DNA of 15,412 nucleotides from Clostridia bacterium (GCA_022792975.1 JAAWCC010000166.1:1-15412), one strand, 5' to 3'. Positions 1 through 6,368 are shown, counted from the stretch's first letter. Numbers and translations are program-made. Notes: generated by a model from the sequence alone, not told the origin.

Positions 1-190
1 ACTAACTGGTCGAGTAAATTTTTCTAAAAAAGTTTTGTAAATTATATGTGAACAAAATGTGTCCTTTTTGTGAACTTTTTACATTTTTGGCACTTTTTTG
101 AAAGTTTTTCATAAAAAAGCGAGGGTTTTTCCAAAATCAAACGTTATAAGAGATGGGAATTTCATCAACCGAAACGGCTGAAATACAGTA
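1..190. other. AT-rich region upstream of the mobile-element operon
   Basis: I see no convincing gene here. Two identical heptamers TGTGAAC stand at 47-53 and 69-75, 22 bp apart (about two helical turns), which could be a paired protein-binding site. A 6-bp inverted repeat, CGAAAC (170-175) and GTTTCG (200-205), brackets the -35 box of the promoter at 191-219 and could be an operator. Both observations are short and may be chance. The left end of the element probably lies here or outside the window, but I cannot identify an attachment site. Confidence 0.35.
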
Positions 191-219
191 TTTACAAGGG
201 TTTCGAGAGATGTTATAAT
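191..219 (+). promoter_or_regulatory. Sigma-A promoter of the mobile-element operon
   Basis: The -35 box is TTTACA (191-196), the spacer is 17 bp, and the -10 box is a perfect TATAAT (214-219) preceded by an extended-10 TG. Transcription would start near 226 and run into the GGAGG ribosome binding site at 253-257. It is the only strong promoter I see before the closely spaced + strand genes that follow, so it probably drives most of them. Confidence 0.8.
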
Positions 220-265
220 CAAGAAAACGCGTTTTGAAAAAATAAAAAGATTGGAGGTGAAAAAT

Positions 266-1226
266 ATCAGCAGGAGGAAAAAGAAGAAAACAGGAAGATA
301 CAAACAACCACGGAAAAGACGAAACGTCCCAAGTATTCATTTATGATAACGGAAGAAAATGCTTCATAAAGACACATAAATATAAAAATGCAAGTCATAT
401 AAAAGAATACAAAAGGCTAACAGGAAAAACATATTTTAACCCTAAGACACAAAAAGAAGAACAGTACAATTATAAAGAACTACAAGTTGCAACAAAAGTA
501 TATGCAAAAGCATTTGGAGCATATATGAACCTGCTAGAAAACTTTGAGGGAAACAACACAGAAAAACTGCTAGAAAGCCGTTTTGACAGAGAAATACGAA
601 CAACAGAGGAACTAAGCAGGATATATAAAAACTTTCGCCAAAAACTAATAAGAAGATTACCACCAGTAATAATTGGTAAGTTTTGGCTATATGACGATAA
701 ATACAAACCAAAGTTACATCTGTGGATAAAATCACAGTCTGGCGAAGAATTAACAATAGACCAAACAATGCTAAGCAAAATATGGGAAGAGGGAGAAATA
801 AAAGTAATAGAAATAACAAAAGAAAACAGAGAAGAAAAAGCAAAATACTACGAAAGAAAAAACTGTTTAATGGACTTCTACCCTCCTAAGTTACAGATTT
901 TCGAGATGTTTCCTAAGGACAAAGTAAAGATAGTTGACAGCCAAGAAGTACAACGAGCAATAGCAGAACAGGAAATAAAAAGAAGAAAAATGAAACTTAC
1001 ATACGGAGATACTAAGCCATCAACAGCAACAATAAATGGCAGAAAAGAAACTTTGCAGGTAACAACATACGAAGATTTTGAACAGCAAAAAGTTAAATTG
1101 AGAAAAGAAACAAAAGCTAAGAAATATAAAAGAATAAAAAATCAAGGAGGGCTTGTCCCTTCCCTACAAAATAATAATAATAATAATAATAATATAAAAA
1201 GAGGAGGTAATCGTTATGAACGATAA
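266..1226 (+). CDS. Unrecognised mobile-element protein, about 319 aa, with non-AUG start and likely CGG +1 shift
   Basis: I do not recognise the family. The open frame reaches far upstream of the first ATG (525), and the sequence there (for example VFIYDNGRKCF near 333-365) reads as protein. A GGAGG at 253-257 fixes the start near 264-266. Several other genes of this element have 8 nt between GGAGG and the start, which points to ATC at 266. That frame meets an in-frame CGG at 311, and the +1 skip (GGA at 312) joins it to the long frame. The alternative is an ATA start at 264 already in the long frame, with no shift. The protein is Lys/Glu-rich and its C-terminus holds a run of eight Asn from an AAT repeat (about 1170-1193). 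It overlaps the next gene by 11 nt. As first gene of the operon it could be a replication or transfer protein, but no motif shows it. Confidence 0.6.
311..314 (+). other. Possible CGG +1 recoding site (first gene of element)
   Basis: CGG at 311 is in frame with the ATC start at 266. Skipping its C gives GGA at 312 and enters the long downstream frame. The case is weaker than the other sites because an ATA start at 264 would avoid the shift and I have no homologue in mind for the N-terminus. Confidence 0.45.
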
Positions 1227-1743
1227 TAAAGTAGTTACAGGAGCAACAAAGGAAAACACAATACAAGAAGTAAAGGAGGTAAAACCACCAATGAACTTAG
1301 ACCTTGACAAATTTCTAGCAGATACAGAAAAGGCAATAAAGGAAAGTGCAAGCTATAAAGAAGAACTGCCAGAAGATCCAAAAGAAAGGGCAAGATTTTT
1401 CTTGAACAAATCAAAAGAAAACGTTATGAAATCTATCACATATAATAACAAGATAGAGTGGACAGAAAGAGAAAGAAAAGTTTTTGACGAACTAAAAGAA
1501 ATAGCTGTTGCACTGGTTCAAAAGACAAATGAACTGGTGGAAAATATCCCATTGCAAGAGAAAGGGTTGGAAAAAATAGAACAGCAACTTGCAGATAAAC
1601 CAATCGCAGACATAAAACTTCAAACTGCTGGTGGAGATAACTTCTCAATAATAAAAGTAAGTACAGGAAAGATAATAGCAACAGGAAATGCAGAAGTAAT
1701 AAAAGGAGTTCTAAACGGACTATACATAGCACAACAGGGATAA
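1216..1743 (+). CDS. Unrecognised 175-aa mobile-element protein
   Basis: I do not recognise the family. The ATG at 1216 sits 8 nt after a strong GAGGAGG and overlaps the preceding stop codon, which indicates translational coupling. The protein is soluble, with an acidic and basic helical N-terminal two thirds (about residues 25-135) and a more hydrophobic C-terminus containing a short beta-like segment (FSIIKVSTGKIIATG). There is no signal peptide or membrane span. Its only CGG (1716) is out of frame (AAC-GGA), consistent with the rule seen elsewhere. Its place in the operon suggests a replication, regulation or transfer accessory role, which is inference only. Confidence 0.7.
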   Translation: MNDNKVVTGATKENTIQEVKEVKPPMNLDLDKFLADTEKAIKESASYKEELPEDPKERARFFLNKSKENVMKSITYNNKIEWTERERKVFDELKEIAVALVQKTNELVENIPLQEKGLEKIEQQLADKPIADIKLQTAGGDNFSIIKVSTGKIIATGNAEVIKGVLNGLYIAQQG

Positions 1744-1757
1744 GAAATATAAAAAGT

Positions 1758-1781
1758 ACAGGAGGGCAAAACTCCTCCTGT
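1758..1781 (+). promoter_or_regulatory. Intergenic hairpin
   Basis: A perfect 8-bp stem, ACAGGAGG (1758-1765) with CCTCCTGT (1774-1781), encloses an 8-nt loop. No T run follows, so it is not a classical terminator. It may stabilise or process the operon mRNA. The 3' arm resembles an anti-Shine-Dalgarno sequence and could compete with the GGAGG before the next gene. Confidence 0.6.
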
Positions 1782-1812
1782 GCATAAATAAATAATAAAG
1801 GAGGACAAAACA

Positions 1813-2457
1813 ATGTCAAAATCTAAAAAAGTAAATAAACAAGAAATAAAGAGAGTAAAAGAAAATAAGGAGGAAAAGAAAATGAAAAATAATAAGATTG
1901 AAAAAATAGAAAGTACAGGAAAAGCAAATATAATACCAGAGAACATAACAAAAGATAAAGGAATAGTACATTTGAAAGAAGAACAAAAAGAAAGCAACTA
2001 TACAGAAATGATAAAACAAAGTAACAGGATACTAAGTCAAAGACTTGAAGAACAAATACTAATATCAGGAAAATTAAGAAACGATTTATATAAAACTGAA
2101 TTTGAAGTTCTAAAACTAGAAAGAGAACGTGAAGAGTGGAAAAGTATAGCAGAAAATAGTAACAAGGATCCAAAAGAAATAGAAGAAAACTGGAATTTAA
2201 TTCAAACAACAATAAAAGCCATACCTAACAGTTGCGTAGAAGTAATAAGACTTGATACAGACCTATGCAGAATAAAAGTAAAAGCAACACCATTTGTACT
2301 TGAAGTAACAATACAAGTAGCATTAAAGATAATACAAGAAATGTTTGGAGCAGATACAATAACAGAGGAAGAAAAGAAAATACTAGAGGAATACAGAGAA
2401 CTTAAAGAAGAACAAAAACAAGGACTTGAAGAAATGAACGCAACACTAAAGAAATAA
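1813..2457 (+). CDS. Unrecognised 214-aa coiled-coil protein with two plausible starts
   Basis: I do not recognise the family. The first ATG (1813) follows AAGGAGG by 8 nt. A second in-frame ATG at 1882 also follows a GGAGG (1869-1873) by exactly 8 nt, so a 23-residue-shorter form is likely to be made as well. The N-terminus is very lysine-rich. A long charged helical region (about residues 60-120) looks like a coiled coil, followed by a small mixed domain (about 125-185, including CVEVIRLDTDLCRIKV) and a final Glu/Lys helix. There is no membrane segment. It probably acts as a DNA-associated or scaffold protein of the element, but no motif shows this. Confidence 0.68.
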   Translation: MSKSKKVNKQEIKRVKENKEEKKMKNNKIEKIESTGKANIIPENITKDKGIVHLKEEQKESNYTEMIKQSNRILSQRLEEQILISGKLRNDLYKTEFEVLKLEREREEWKSIAENSNKDPKEIEENWNLIQTTIKAIPNSCVEVIRLDTDLCRIKVKATPFVLEVTIQVALKIIQEMFGADTITEEEKKILEEYRELKEEQKQGLEEMNATLKK

Positions 2458-2471
2458 TAAGTTAAAAAGGC

Positions 2472-2494
2472 GAGGGAGATTCTAAACCTCCCTC
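2472..2494 (+). promoter_or_regulatory. Intergenic hairpin
   Basis: GAGGGAG (2472-2478) pairs perfectly with CTCCCTC (2488-2494) around a 9-nt loop. It is followed by A-rich rather than T-rich sequence, so termination is unlikely. It is the second purine-rich hairpin placed directly between genes of this operon, which suggests a shared role in mRNA stability or processing. Confidence 0.55.
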
Positions 2495-2528
2495 CCATTA
2501 AAAAATAAAAGAAAAGAGGTAAAGTAAA

Positions 2529-2852
2529 ATGAAAAAAGAAGAACAAAATAGAGAATATGTAGATAGAATAGACCTAAAATCTGAACTAGGAGAAATAATA
2601 TATAATTATAAAAAGAAACACAGAGAAAATACAAAGCTACTAATAGAGCGAAGAAAGAGAACAAAAAATTTATGGCAATTAGTGGAAGTAGATACTAATA
2701 ATATTTTGTGGAAAGGAAATGAAAAAGCTATGCTAGGAGGTATAGCAAAACTTTATTTGATAGATGTAGAAAGAAGGATAACACACATAATAAAGACTAT
2801 AGACACAAATAGAAATGAAAATATAGAAATATCAGTCGAAAAAGAAGAATAA
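2529..2852 (+). CDS. Unrecognised 107-aa protein
   Basis: I do not recognise the family. ATG 2529 follows AAGAGG by about 9 nt. The product is small, charged and predicted helical, with a central segment resembling a structured core (LWQLVEVDTNNILWKG) and an Arg/Lys-rich middle. No cysteines, signal peptide or membrane span are visible. It lies between the coiled-coil protein and the structured RNA region before the excisionase gene. Base composition matches the rest of the element. Confidence 0.6.
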   Translation: MKKEEQNREYVDRIDLKSELGEIIYNYKKKHRENTKLLIERRKRTKNLWQLVEVDTNNILWKGNEKAMLGGIAKLYLIDVERRITHIIKTIDTNRNENIEISVEKEE

Positions 2853-2872
2853 AACAATAATAATAAAATCTA

Positions 2873-3006
2873 AGAGGGCAAGACAAAAAAGATAAAATAA
2901 ATAACAAAAAATCATATACAAGAACAATGTTTTGGTATATACTATATATAGGAAGTGCTAGAAACAAGCAACTTTCAAAGAATAAAGGCAACAAGTTTTG
3001 CCCTCT
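2873..3006 (+). promoter_or_regulatory. Candidate structured RNA element before xis-int
   Basis: A long-range 12-bp stem, AGAGGGCAAGAC (2873-2884) with GTTTTGCCCTCT (2995-3006, one G-U pair), closes about 110 nt. Inside are two further hairpins. ATATAC..AGAA pairs with TTTT.GGTATAT near 2913-2941. AAGTGCT pairs with AGC-ACTT (one bulge) near 2953-2975. The layout is that of a three-way junction whose 3' arm ends just before the GGAGG of the excisionase gene. That position suits control of xis-int translation or processing. It matches no riboswitch class I know. Confidence 0.5.
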
Positions 3007-3025
3007 GGAATAGGAGGAATAAGAA

Positions 3026-3352
3026 ATGATAGATACAGCAATAATGACAAAACAAAGGACAAATACAGAGCAAAGAAGAATAAATATGACAGTTACAGAA
3101 ACTGCTAGAGTGCTAGGAAAATCAGAGCAATACGTTCGTGTAGTTTGCCAAAGAGGACTTGTAAGCTGGGGGAATGCAGTAATACTAACAGGAAACAAAT
3201 ATACATACTTCATTTCTGCCCCACTCTTATATAAATCAATAGGCGAGCCACTTCCAAATAAATATAAAACGACAGAAGAACTACAAGGCGAAAATAGATA
3301 CACAGTTATAACAGAACCAGTAAGTAACCTAAGTTGGAACTGGAGGGGATAA
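3026..3352 (+). CDS. Excisionase-like winged-helix/HTH DNA-binding protein
   Basis: The protein has 108 aa. Residues 20-70 read like the small helix-turn-helix proteins encoded next to tyrosine integrases: MTVTETARVLGKSEQYV, then a second helix, then a strand-turn region (YTYFISAPLLYKSIG). This resembles the excisionase and MerR-like family used for directionality of recombination. ATG 3026 follows GGAGG by 8 nt. The gene ends 3 nt before the integrase GTG, so the two are probably cotranslated. Its role as excisionase is inferred from the HTH and from this pairing. A transcriptional regulator is the alternative. Confidence 0.72.
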   Translation: MIDTAIMTKQRTNTEQRRINMTVTETARVLGKSEQYVRVVCQRGLVSWGNAVILTGNKYTYFISAPLLYKSIGEPLPNKYKTTEELQGENRYTVITEPVSNLSWNWRG

Positions 3353-3355
3353 AAA

Positions 3356-4392
3356 GTGAGAATGCCTAACGGATACGGAGGAGTAAGTAAGCTGTCAGGA
3401 AACAGACGAAAACCATTTGTCGCTAGAATAACAGACACATACACAGACGAACGGAGTTCAAATCTACAAGGTGCTAGGATACTTTGCAACAAGAGAAGAA
3501 GCACTTGAAGAACTAGCAAAGCACAATAAGACAAAATACAACGTAGACCAAAGACACCAAACTTTCGAACAGGTATATACTTCGTGGGCAGAAATCCACT
3601 ATAAAGATATAACAGACGGAACTGTAAGAGGATACAAGACAGCCTACAAGCACTGTAAGAACCTGTATAAAATCAAATTTTGCGACATAAGAGCAGTACA
3701 TCTGCAAAGAGTAATAGACGAGGACTGCAAGACATACAGCATAAAGAAACAAGTAAGAGTTCTCATAAACTGCCTATATAAATACGCATACGACAACGAC
3801 ATAGCAGAGAAACTATATAACAAGAGCATAAACATAGGCAAAGAAACGACAGTACACGAAAAGAAGATTTTTACAGACGAAGAAATCAAAGAAAAGTTGT
3901 GGAAGAACGTGGATAAAATAGACGGACTTGATACAATACTCATACTAAACTACACAGGACTAAGGGTTTCGGAGTTTTTAGAGATAGAAACAGAGAACGT
4001 CCACCTTGACGAAAGATATATGGTACGGACGGAAAGAAAACTAAAGCAGGAAAACGGCAGAGTTATCCCAATACATACAGCCATTTTGCCATACATAAAG
4101 AAAAGATACAACAAGGACAATAAATATCTAATGACAATAGATGGTAAGCCAGTAAAATACTATGAATATAAAGCCTACATCTTCGAGCCAATTCTTCAAC
4201 AGCTAGATATAACAGGGATAACCCCCCACTGCACAAGACATACATTTTCAACAAAGATAGATGAGGTAGAAAAATACGATAAGTTAGGCATTAAGAGAAT
4301 ACTACGGACACGCAACGCAAGACATAACTGCACGCTATACAAGGAGCAATATAGAAACCTTGCGTAACATAATAGACAAGCTAGACTGGTAA
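3356..4392 (+). CDS. int: Tyrosine recombinase/integrase, read through five CGG +1 shifts
   Basis: Site-specific recombinase of the phage/ICE integrase family, about 343 aa after recoding. GTG 3356 follows GGAGGGG. Segments are 3356-3451, 3453-4025, 4027-4029, 4031-4054, 4056-4304 and 4306-4389, with stop TAA at 4390. The N-terminus (MPNGYGGVSKLSGNRR then GVQIYKVLGYFATREEAL) is the usual arm-binding domain, followed by a core-binding domain. The catalytic domain has Arg203 (GLRVSE), a GGKKTK segment, His290 and Arg293 (HCTRH), His317 (LGHA) and nucleophile Tyr326 (ARYTRS). In a plain reading the frame dies near 3506, and the second frame ends at 4367 without His317 or Tyr326. Each break is exactly at an in-frame CGG, and skipping the C restores the family sequence. 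It partners with the excisionase gene upstream. Confidence 0.9.
3452..3455 (+). other. CGG +1 recoding site (integrase, 1)
   Basis: Read as GAA-[C]GGA-GTT. Skipping C3452 converts a frame that stops near 3506 into DEGVQIYKVLGYF, the expected N-terminal integrase sequence. Confidence 0.88.
4026..4058 (+). other. Three CGG +1 recoding sites in 30 nt (integrase, 2-4)
   Basis: CGG at 4026, 4030 and 4055 each become in frame only if the previous shift was made. Applying all three gives VGGKKTKAGKGRVIPIH, typical of the family. Ignoring them gives VRTERKLKQENGRVIPIH, which is open because three +1 shifts return to the original frame. This hidden triple is the best internal evidence for the rule. 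Confidence 0.88.
4305..4308 (+). other. CGG +1 recoding site (integrase, 5)
   Basis: Read as CTA-[C]GGA-CAC. The shift restores LGHATQDITARYTRS with the catalytic His and Tyr and a normal C-terminus ending in DKLDW. Confidence 0.92.
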
Positions 4393-4407
4393 GGAGGAGC
4401 AAGAACA

Positions 4408-4641
4408 ATGAGAGATACAGACATAGACATAGCAGAACTAATCATAAATAAAATGCCCCAAGATACAGAACTGCAACAAAGAATAAGAACATACATACAG
4501 GCACACAAGAGCAACTGCAATGAATATCTATACAGTAAATACAGCAGAGAAACAACGTTTTTCAATACAATACTAAAATCACTACAAGTAGACTTAGGAG
4601 CAGAAGTTGCAAGAGTGCTAACAGATAAAGGAATAATATAA
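4408..4641 (+). CDS. Unrecognised 77-aa protein downstream of the integrase
   Basis: ATG 4408 follows AAGGAGGAG, 15 nt after the integrase stop, so it is likely cotranscribed. The product is small and mostly helical, with an acidic N-terminus (MRDTDIDIAELI). It has no cysteine pairs, membrane span or HTH that I can name. The A-rich codon use matches the element. I do not recognise the family. Confidence 0.6.
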   Translation: MRDTDIDIAELIINKMPQDTELQQRIRTYIQAHKSNCNEYLYSKYSRETTFFNTILKSLQVDLGAEVARVLTDKGII

Positions 4642-4651
4642 GAGAAGAAAC

Positions 4652-4727
4652 AAGTTGAAACACCCTATACATAAATAAATAAGTATAAGCTGTTTCGGCT
4701 TGTTTTAAGTTGAAACACCCTTACATA
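4652..4727 (+). repeat. Two direct repeats of AAGTTGAAACACCC
   Basis: AAGTTGAAACACCC followed by TATACATA or TTACATA occurs at 4652-4673 and 4707-4727, a 55-nt period. The placement just past the integrase operon suits arm-type recombinase binding sites or an element end. Two copies with an AT-rich, hairpin-containing spacer do not make a CRISPR array. Confidence 0.6.
4687..4706 (+). terminator. Weak intrinsic terminator after the integrase operon
   Basis: AAGCTG (4687-4692) pairs with CGGCTT (4696-4701, one G-T pair) around a TTT loop, followed by GTTTTAAG. It lies between the two direct repeats. The T run is short, so termination may be partial. Confidence 0.4.
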
Positions 4728-4809
4728 CATAAGAAAAATAAAAGCAGGAAGAATACAGATGCCTACATTTTTCTATAAAAAGTAATAACGAAGTAGCAGA
4801 AACCAAAAT

Positions 4810-5046
4810 AAGCGTTTTTAAGGAATAGAAGTATAAAACTATACCCAAAAGAAAAATAAAACGCCTGTAAACGTTTCTGGATAGAATGAGAAGTAAACAG
4901 AAGAAAATCTAAGGTAAATACAGAGTAGCCTTGCTATTCTTGCTCGATAATCTCGCAAGAATTTTGACTGACAAGCAGTCAAAACGCAAGATTTAAGAGA
5001 GTTTTTGAGGATAAGGAGTCGCTAAGGGGCTAATGCCCCACGCTCC
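4810..5046 (+). other. Hairpin cluster, candidate replication/transfer origin or structured RNA
   Basis: No gene is visible, but several strong inverted repeats follow each other. GCGTTTT near 4813 pairs with AAAACGC near 4858, enclosing GTATA-aaac-TATAC. ATTCTTGC (4936-4943) pairs with GCAAGAAT (4955-4962). TTTTGACTG (4962-4970) pairs with CAGTCAAAA (4976-4984) around a 5-nt loop. GGAG-CG (5015-5021) pairs with CG-CTCC (5041-5046) around an inner GGGGC-TAAT-GCCCC. The last is the most GC-rich spot in the area. Such a series suits an oriT or single-strand origin of a mobile element, or a noncoding RNA. Confidence 0.5.
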
Positions 5047-5282
5047 ATAAGGTAAGATAATATAAGATAATAAATAATAAGTTTTTAAGAATAATAAGTT
5101 GTAAAATAATCAAAAATGGGATAAAATGATAAAGGAGAAAAAATCTCTAAGAACTGCTAAAATCAAGAGAAAACAAGGGCGAAAGAAACACATAAGCGAC
5201 AAAAACAGGCTGAAACCTCTTGATTTCAATGAGCATAATAATATATAATATAATAAAATTTATAAAGATAGAATAAGTTTAA
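5047..5282. other. AT-rich stretch with no visible gene
   Basis: I see no ORF with a ribosome binding site, no clear promoter and no strong hairpin. The right boundary of the mobile element probably lies near here, since base composition changes between this stretch and murI. I could not find a matching attachment repeat. Confidence 0.4.
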
Positions 5283-5530
5283 AATAAAATTGATGTTTTG
5301 TGTCATAGTAGTATAAAAATACATGGAAGTAAGAGCTTTATGTGGATTTGTTTTAGAATAAAAGATAATTATCATGATGTAGATTATATATTTTGTACAC
5401 ATTCATATTATGACCTTAATGGAATTGGATGCTACATATGCATATAATAAAAATAGGAAGTTTTACCTCAAGGAGAAAATCGGTGCGGATATATTCCAAT
5501 TTTAGAAGGAGAAAAGTTAGAAAGCTTGTA
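5283..5530 (+). pseudogene. Remnant of a metallo-beta-lactamase-fold hydrolase
   Basis: From 5289 the frame reads IDVLCHSSIKIHGSK, and later DVDYIFCTHSYYDLNG before TAA at 5445. This resembles the N-terminus of UlaG-like metal-dependent hydrolases, where the metal motif would be THSHYDH. Here the second His and the final His are lost. The middle of the protein is missing. Fragments in other frames (AYNKNRKFYLKE near 5441-5478, then GYIPILEGEKL near 5487-5520) resemble a later part of the same family. There is no start codon. Unlike the CGG genes, no single rule restores the frame, so I call this a true pseudogene. Confidence 0.5.
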
Positions 5531-5580
5531 AAAGATAAATGGGTTAGAGTTTTTATTAAATAGTTAGGAGTGTGAAGGAA

Positions 5581-6368
5581 ATGGATAATAGACCAATTGG
5601 AGTATTTGATTCAGGTGTTCGGAGGGCTTACTGTTTTATCAAGGATAAGTGAAAGCTTGCCTAATGAAGATTTGATTTATTTAGGAGATACTTTGAATTT
5701 TCCATATCGGTCCTAAGACAAAGGAGAAAATAGTGAAGCTGGCAATAGAGAATACAACATTTTTAGCTTCAAAAGGTGCAAAGGTAGTGGTAATTGCTTG
5801 TGGTACAGCTACTAGCCAAGCTATTGAGGAGCTTAAATCGAGATTTAATATTCCTATTTTTGGTATAATTGAGCCAAGTGTATTATATATAGATCCACTT
5901 GAATTAGATGAAATTGGTGTTATTGCAACTGAAGGAACAATAAGAAGTGGAGCTTGGGAGAGAGCAATAAAAGTTAGAAATCCAAATTGTTTAGTTATAA
6001 ATAAGGCATGTCCTATGCTTGCAGCTGTTGCAGAAGAGGGAAAGGCTAAGAGTTTAGAAGGCAGAAGGGCTATTAAAGAGTATATGAAAATTTTTAAGGA
6101 GAGACATACTAAAAATATTATATTAGGATGTACTCATTATCCAATTTACGAAGCAATTATTAAAGAGGAATTGGGGTATGAGGTTAATTTGATAAATACT
6201 GGAACAGCAGTGTCTAAATATTTGAAGGAATATCTTATACAGAATAATCAAGAAAATAAGGTGGGAGGAAGTCAGAAAATATTTTTAAGTCAATATTCAG
6301 AGGAATTTATAAGCATAGCTAAAACTATTTTAAATCAAGAAATAGAAATATTTGAGGTAAGTGAATAA
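5581..6368 (+). CDS. murI: Glutamate racemase, read through two CGG +1 shifts
   Basis: Interconverts L- and D-glutamate in the cytoplasm to supply peptidoglycan precursors; normally essential. ATG 5581 follows AGGAG at about 11 nt. Segments 5581-5619, 5621-5707 and 5709-6365 give 261 aa, the usual family length. Motifs in order: DSGVGGLT (Asp10), NFPYGPKT, first catalytic Cys73 (VVIACGTA), [11 protein letters not shown], second catalytic Cys183 (GCTHYP). In a plain reading the gene is split three ways. Both breaks are in-frame CGG (5620 and 5708), and removing the C restores the invariant glycines of DSGVGG and FPYG. The first-cysteine motif is CGTA instead of the more common CNTA. Codon and base use differ from the mobile element to the left. 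Confidence 0.92.
5620..5623 (+). other. CGG +1 recoding site (murI, 1)
   Basis: Read as GTT-[C]GGA-GGG, giving DSGVGGLT. Deleting a G instead would give GVRGL, which breaks the invariant motif, so the surplus base is the C. Confidence 0.92.
5708..5711 (+). other. CGG +1 recoding site (murI, 2)
   Basis: Read as TAT-[C]GGT-CCT, giving FPYGPKT. Without the shift the frame stops at once (CGG-TCC-TAA). Confidence 0.92.

Noticed and set aside
1170..1193. The AAT tandem repeat as a phase-variable switch
   Set aside because: The unit is three bases, so copy-number change alters the number of Asn residues but not the frame.
266..1226. Rolling-circle Rep (HUH) assignment for the first gene
   Set aside because: A single LHLW segment is not an HUH motif, and I see no paired catalytic tyrosine context, so I left the function open.
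2797..3534. Long minus-strand ORFs rich in Leu, Phe, Ser and Ile across the mobile element
   Set aside because: They are shadows of the A-rich, T-poor + strand. They have no ribosome binding sites and low-complexity products, and they overlap well-supported + strand genes.
4652..4727. A CRISPR mini-array from the repeated GTTGAAAC motif
   Set aside because: There are only two copies, the repeat is imperfect at its 3' end, and the spacer is AT-rich with a hairpin of its own. It is also far from the cas operon.
5425..5561. A 40-codon basic ORF starting near 5429
   Set aside because: It has no ribosome binding site and overlaps the metallo-beta-lactamase-fold pseudogene fragments in other frames; it is probably chance.
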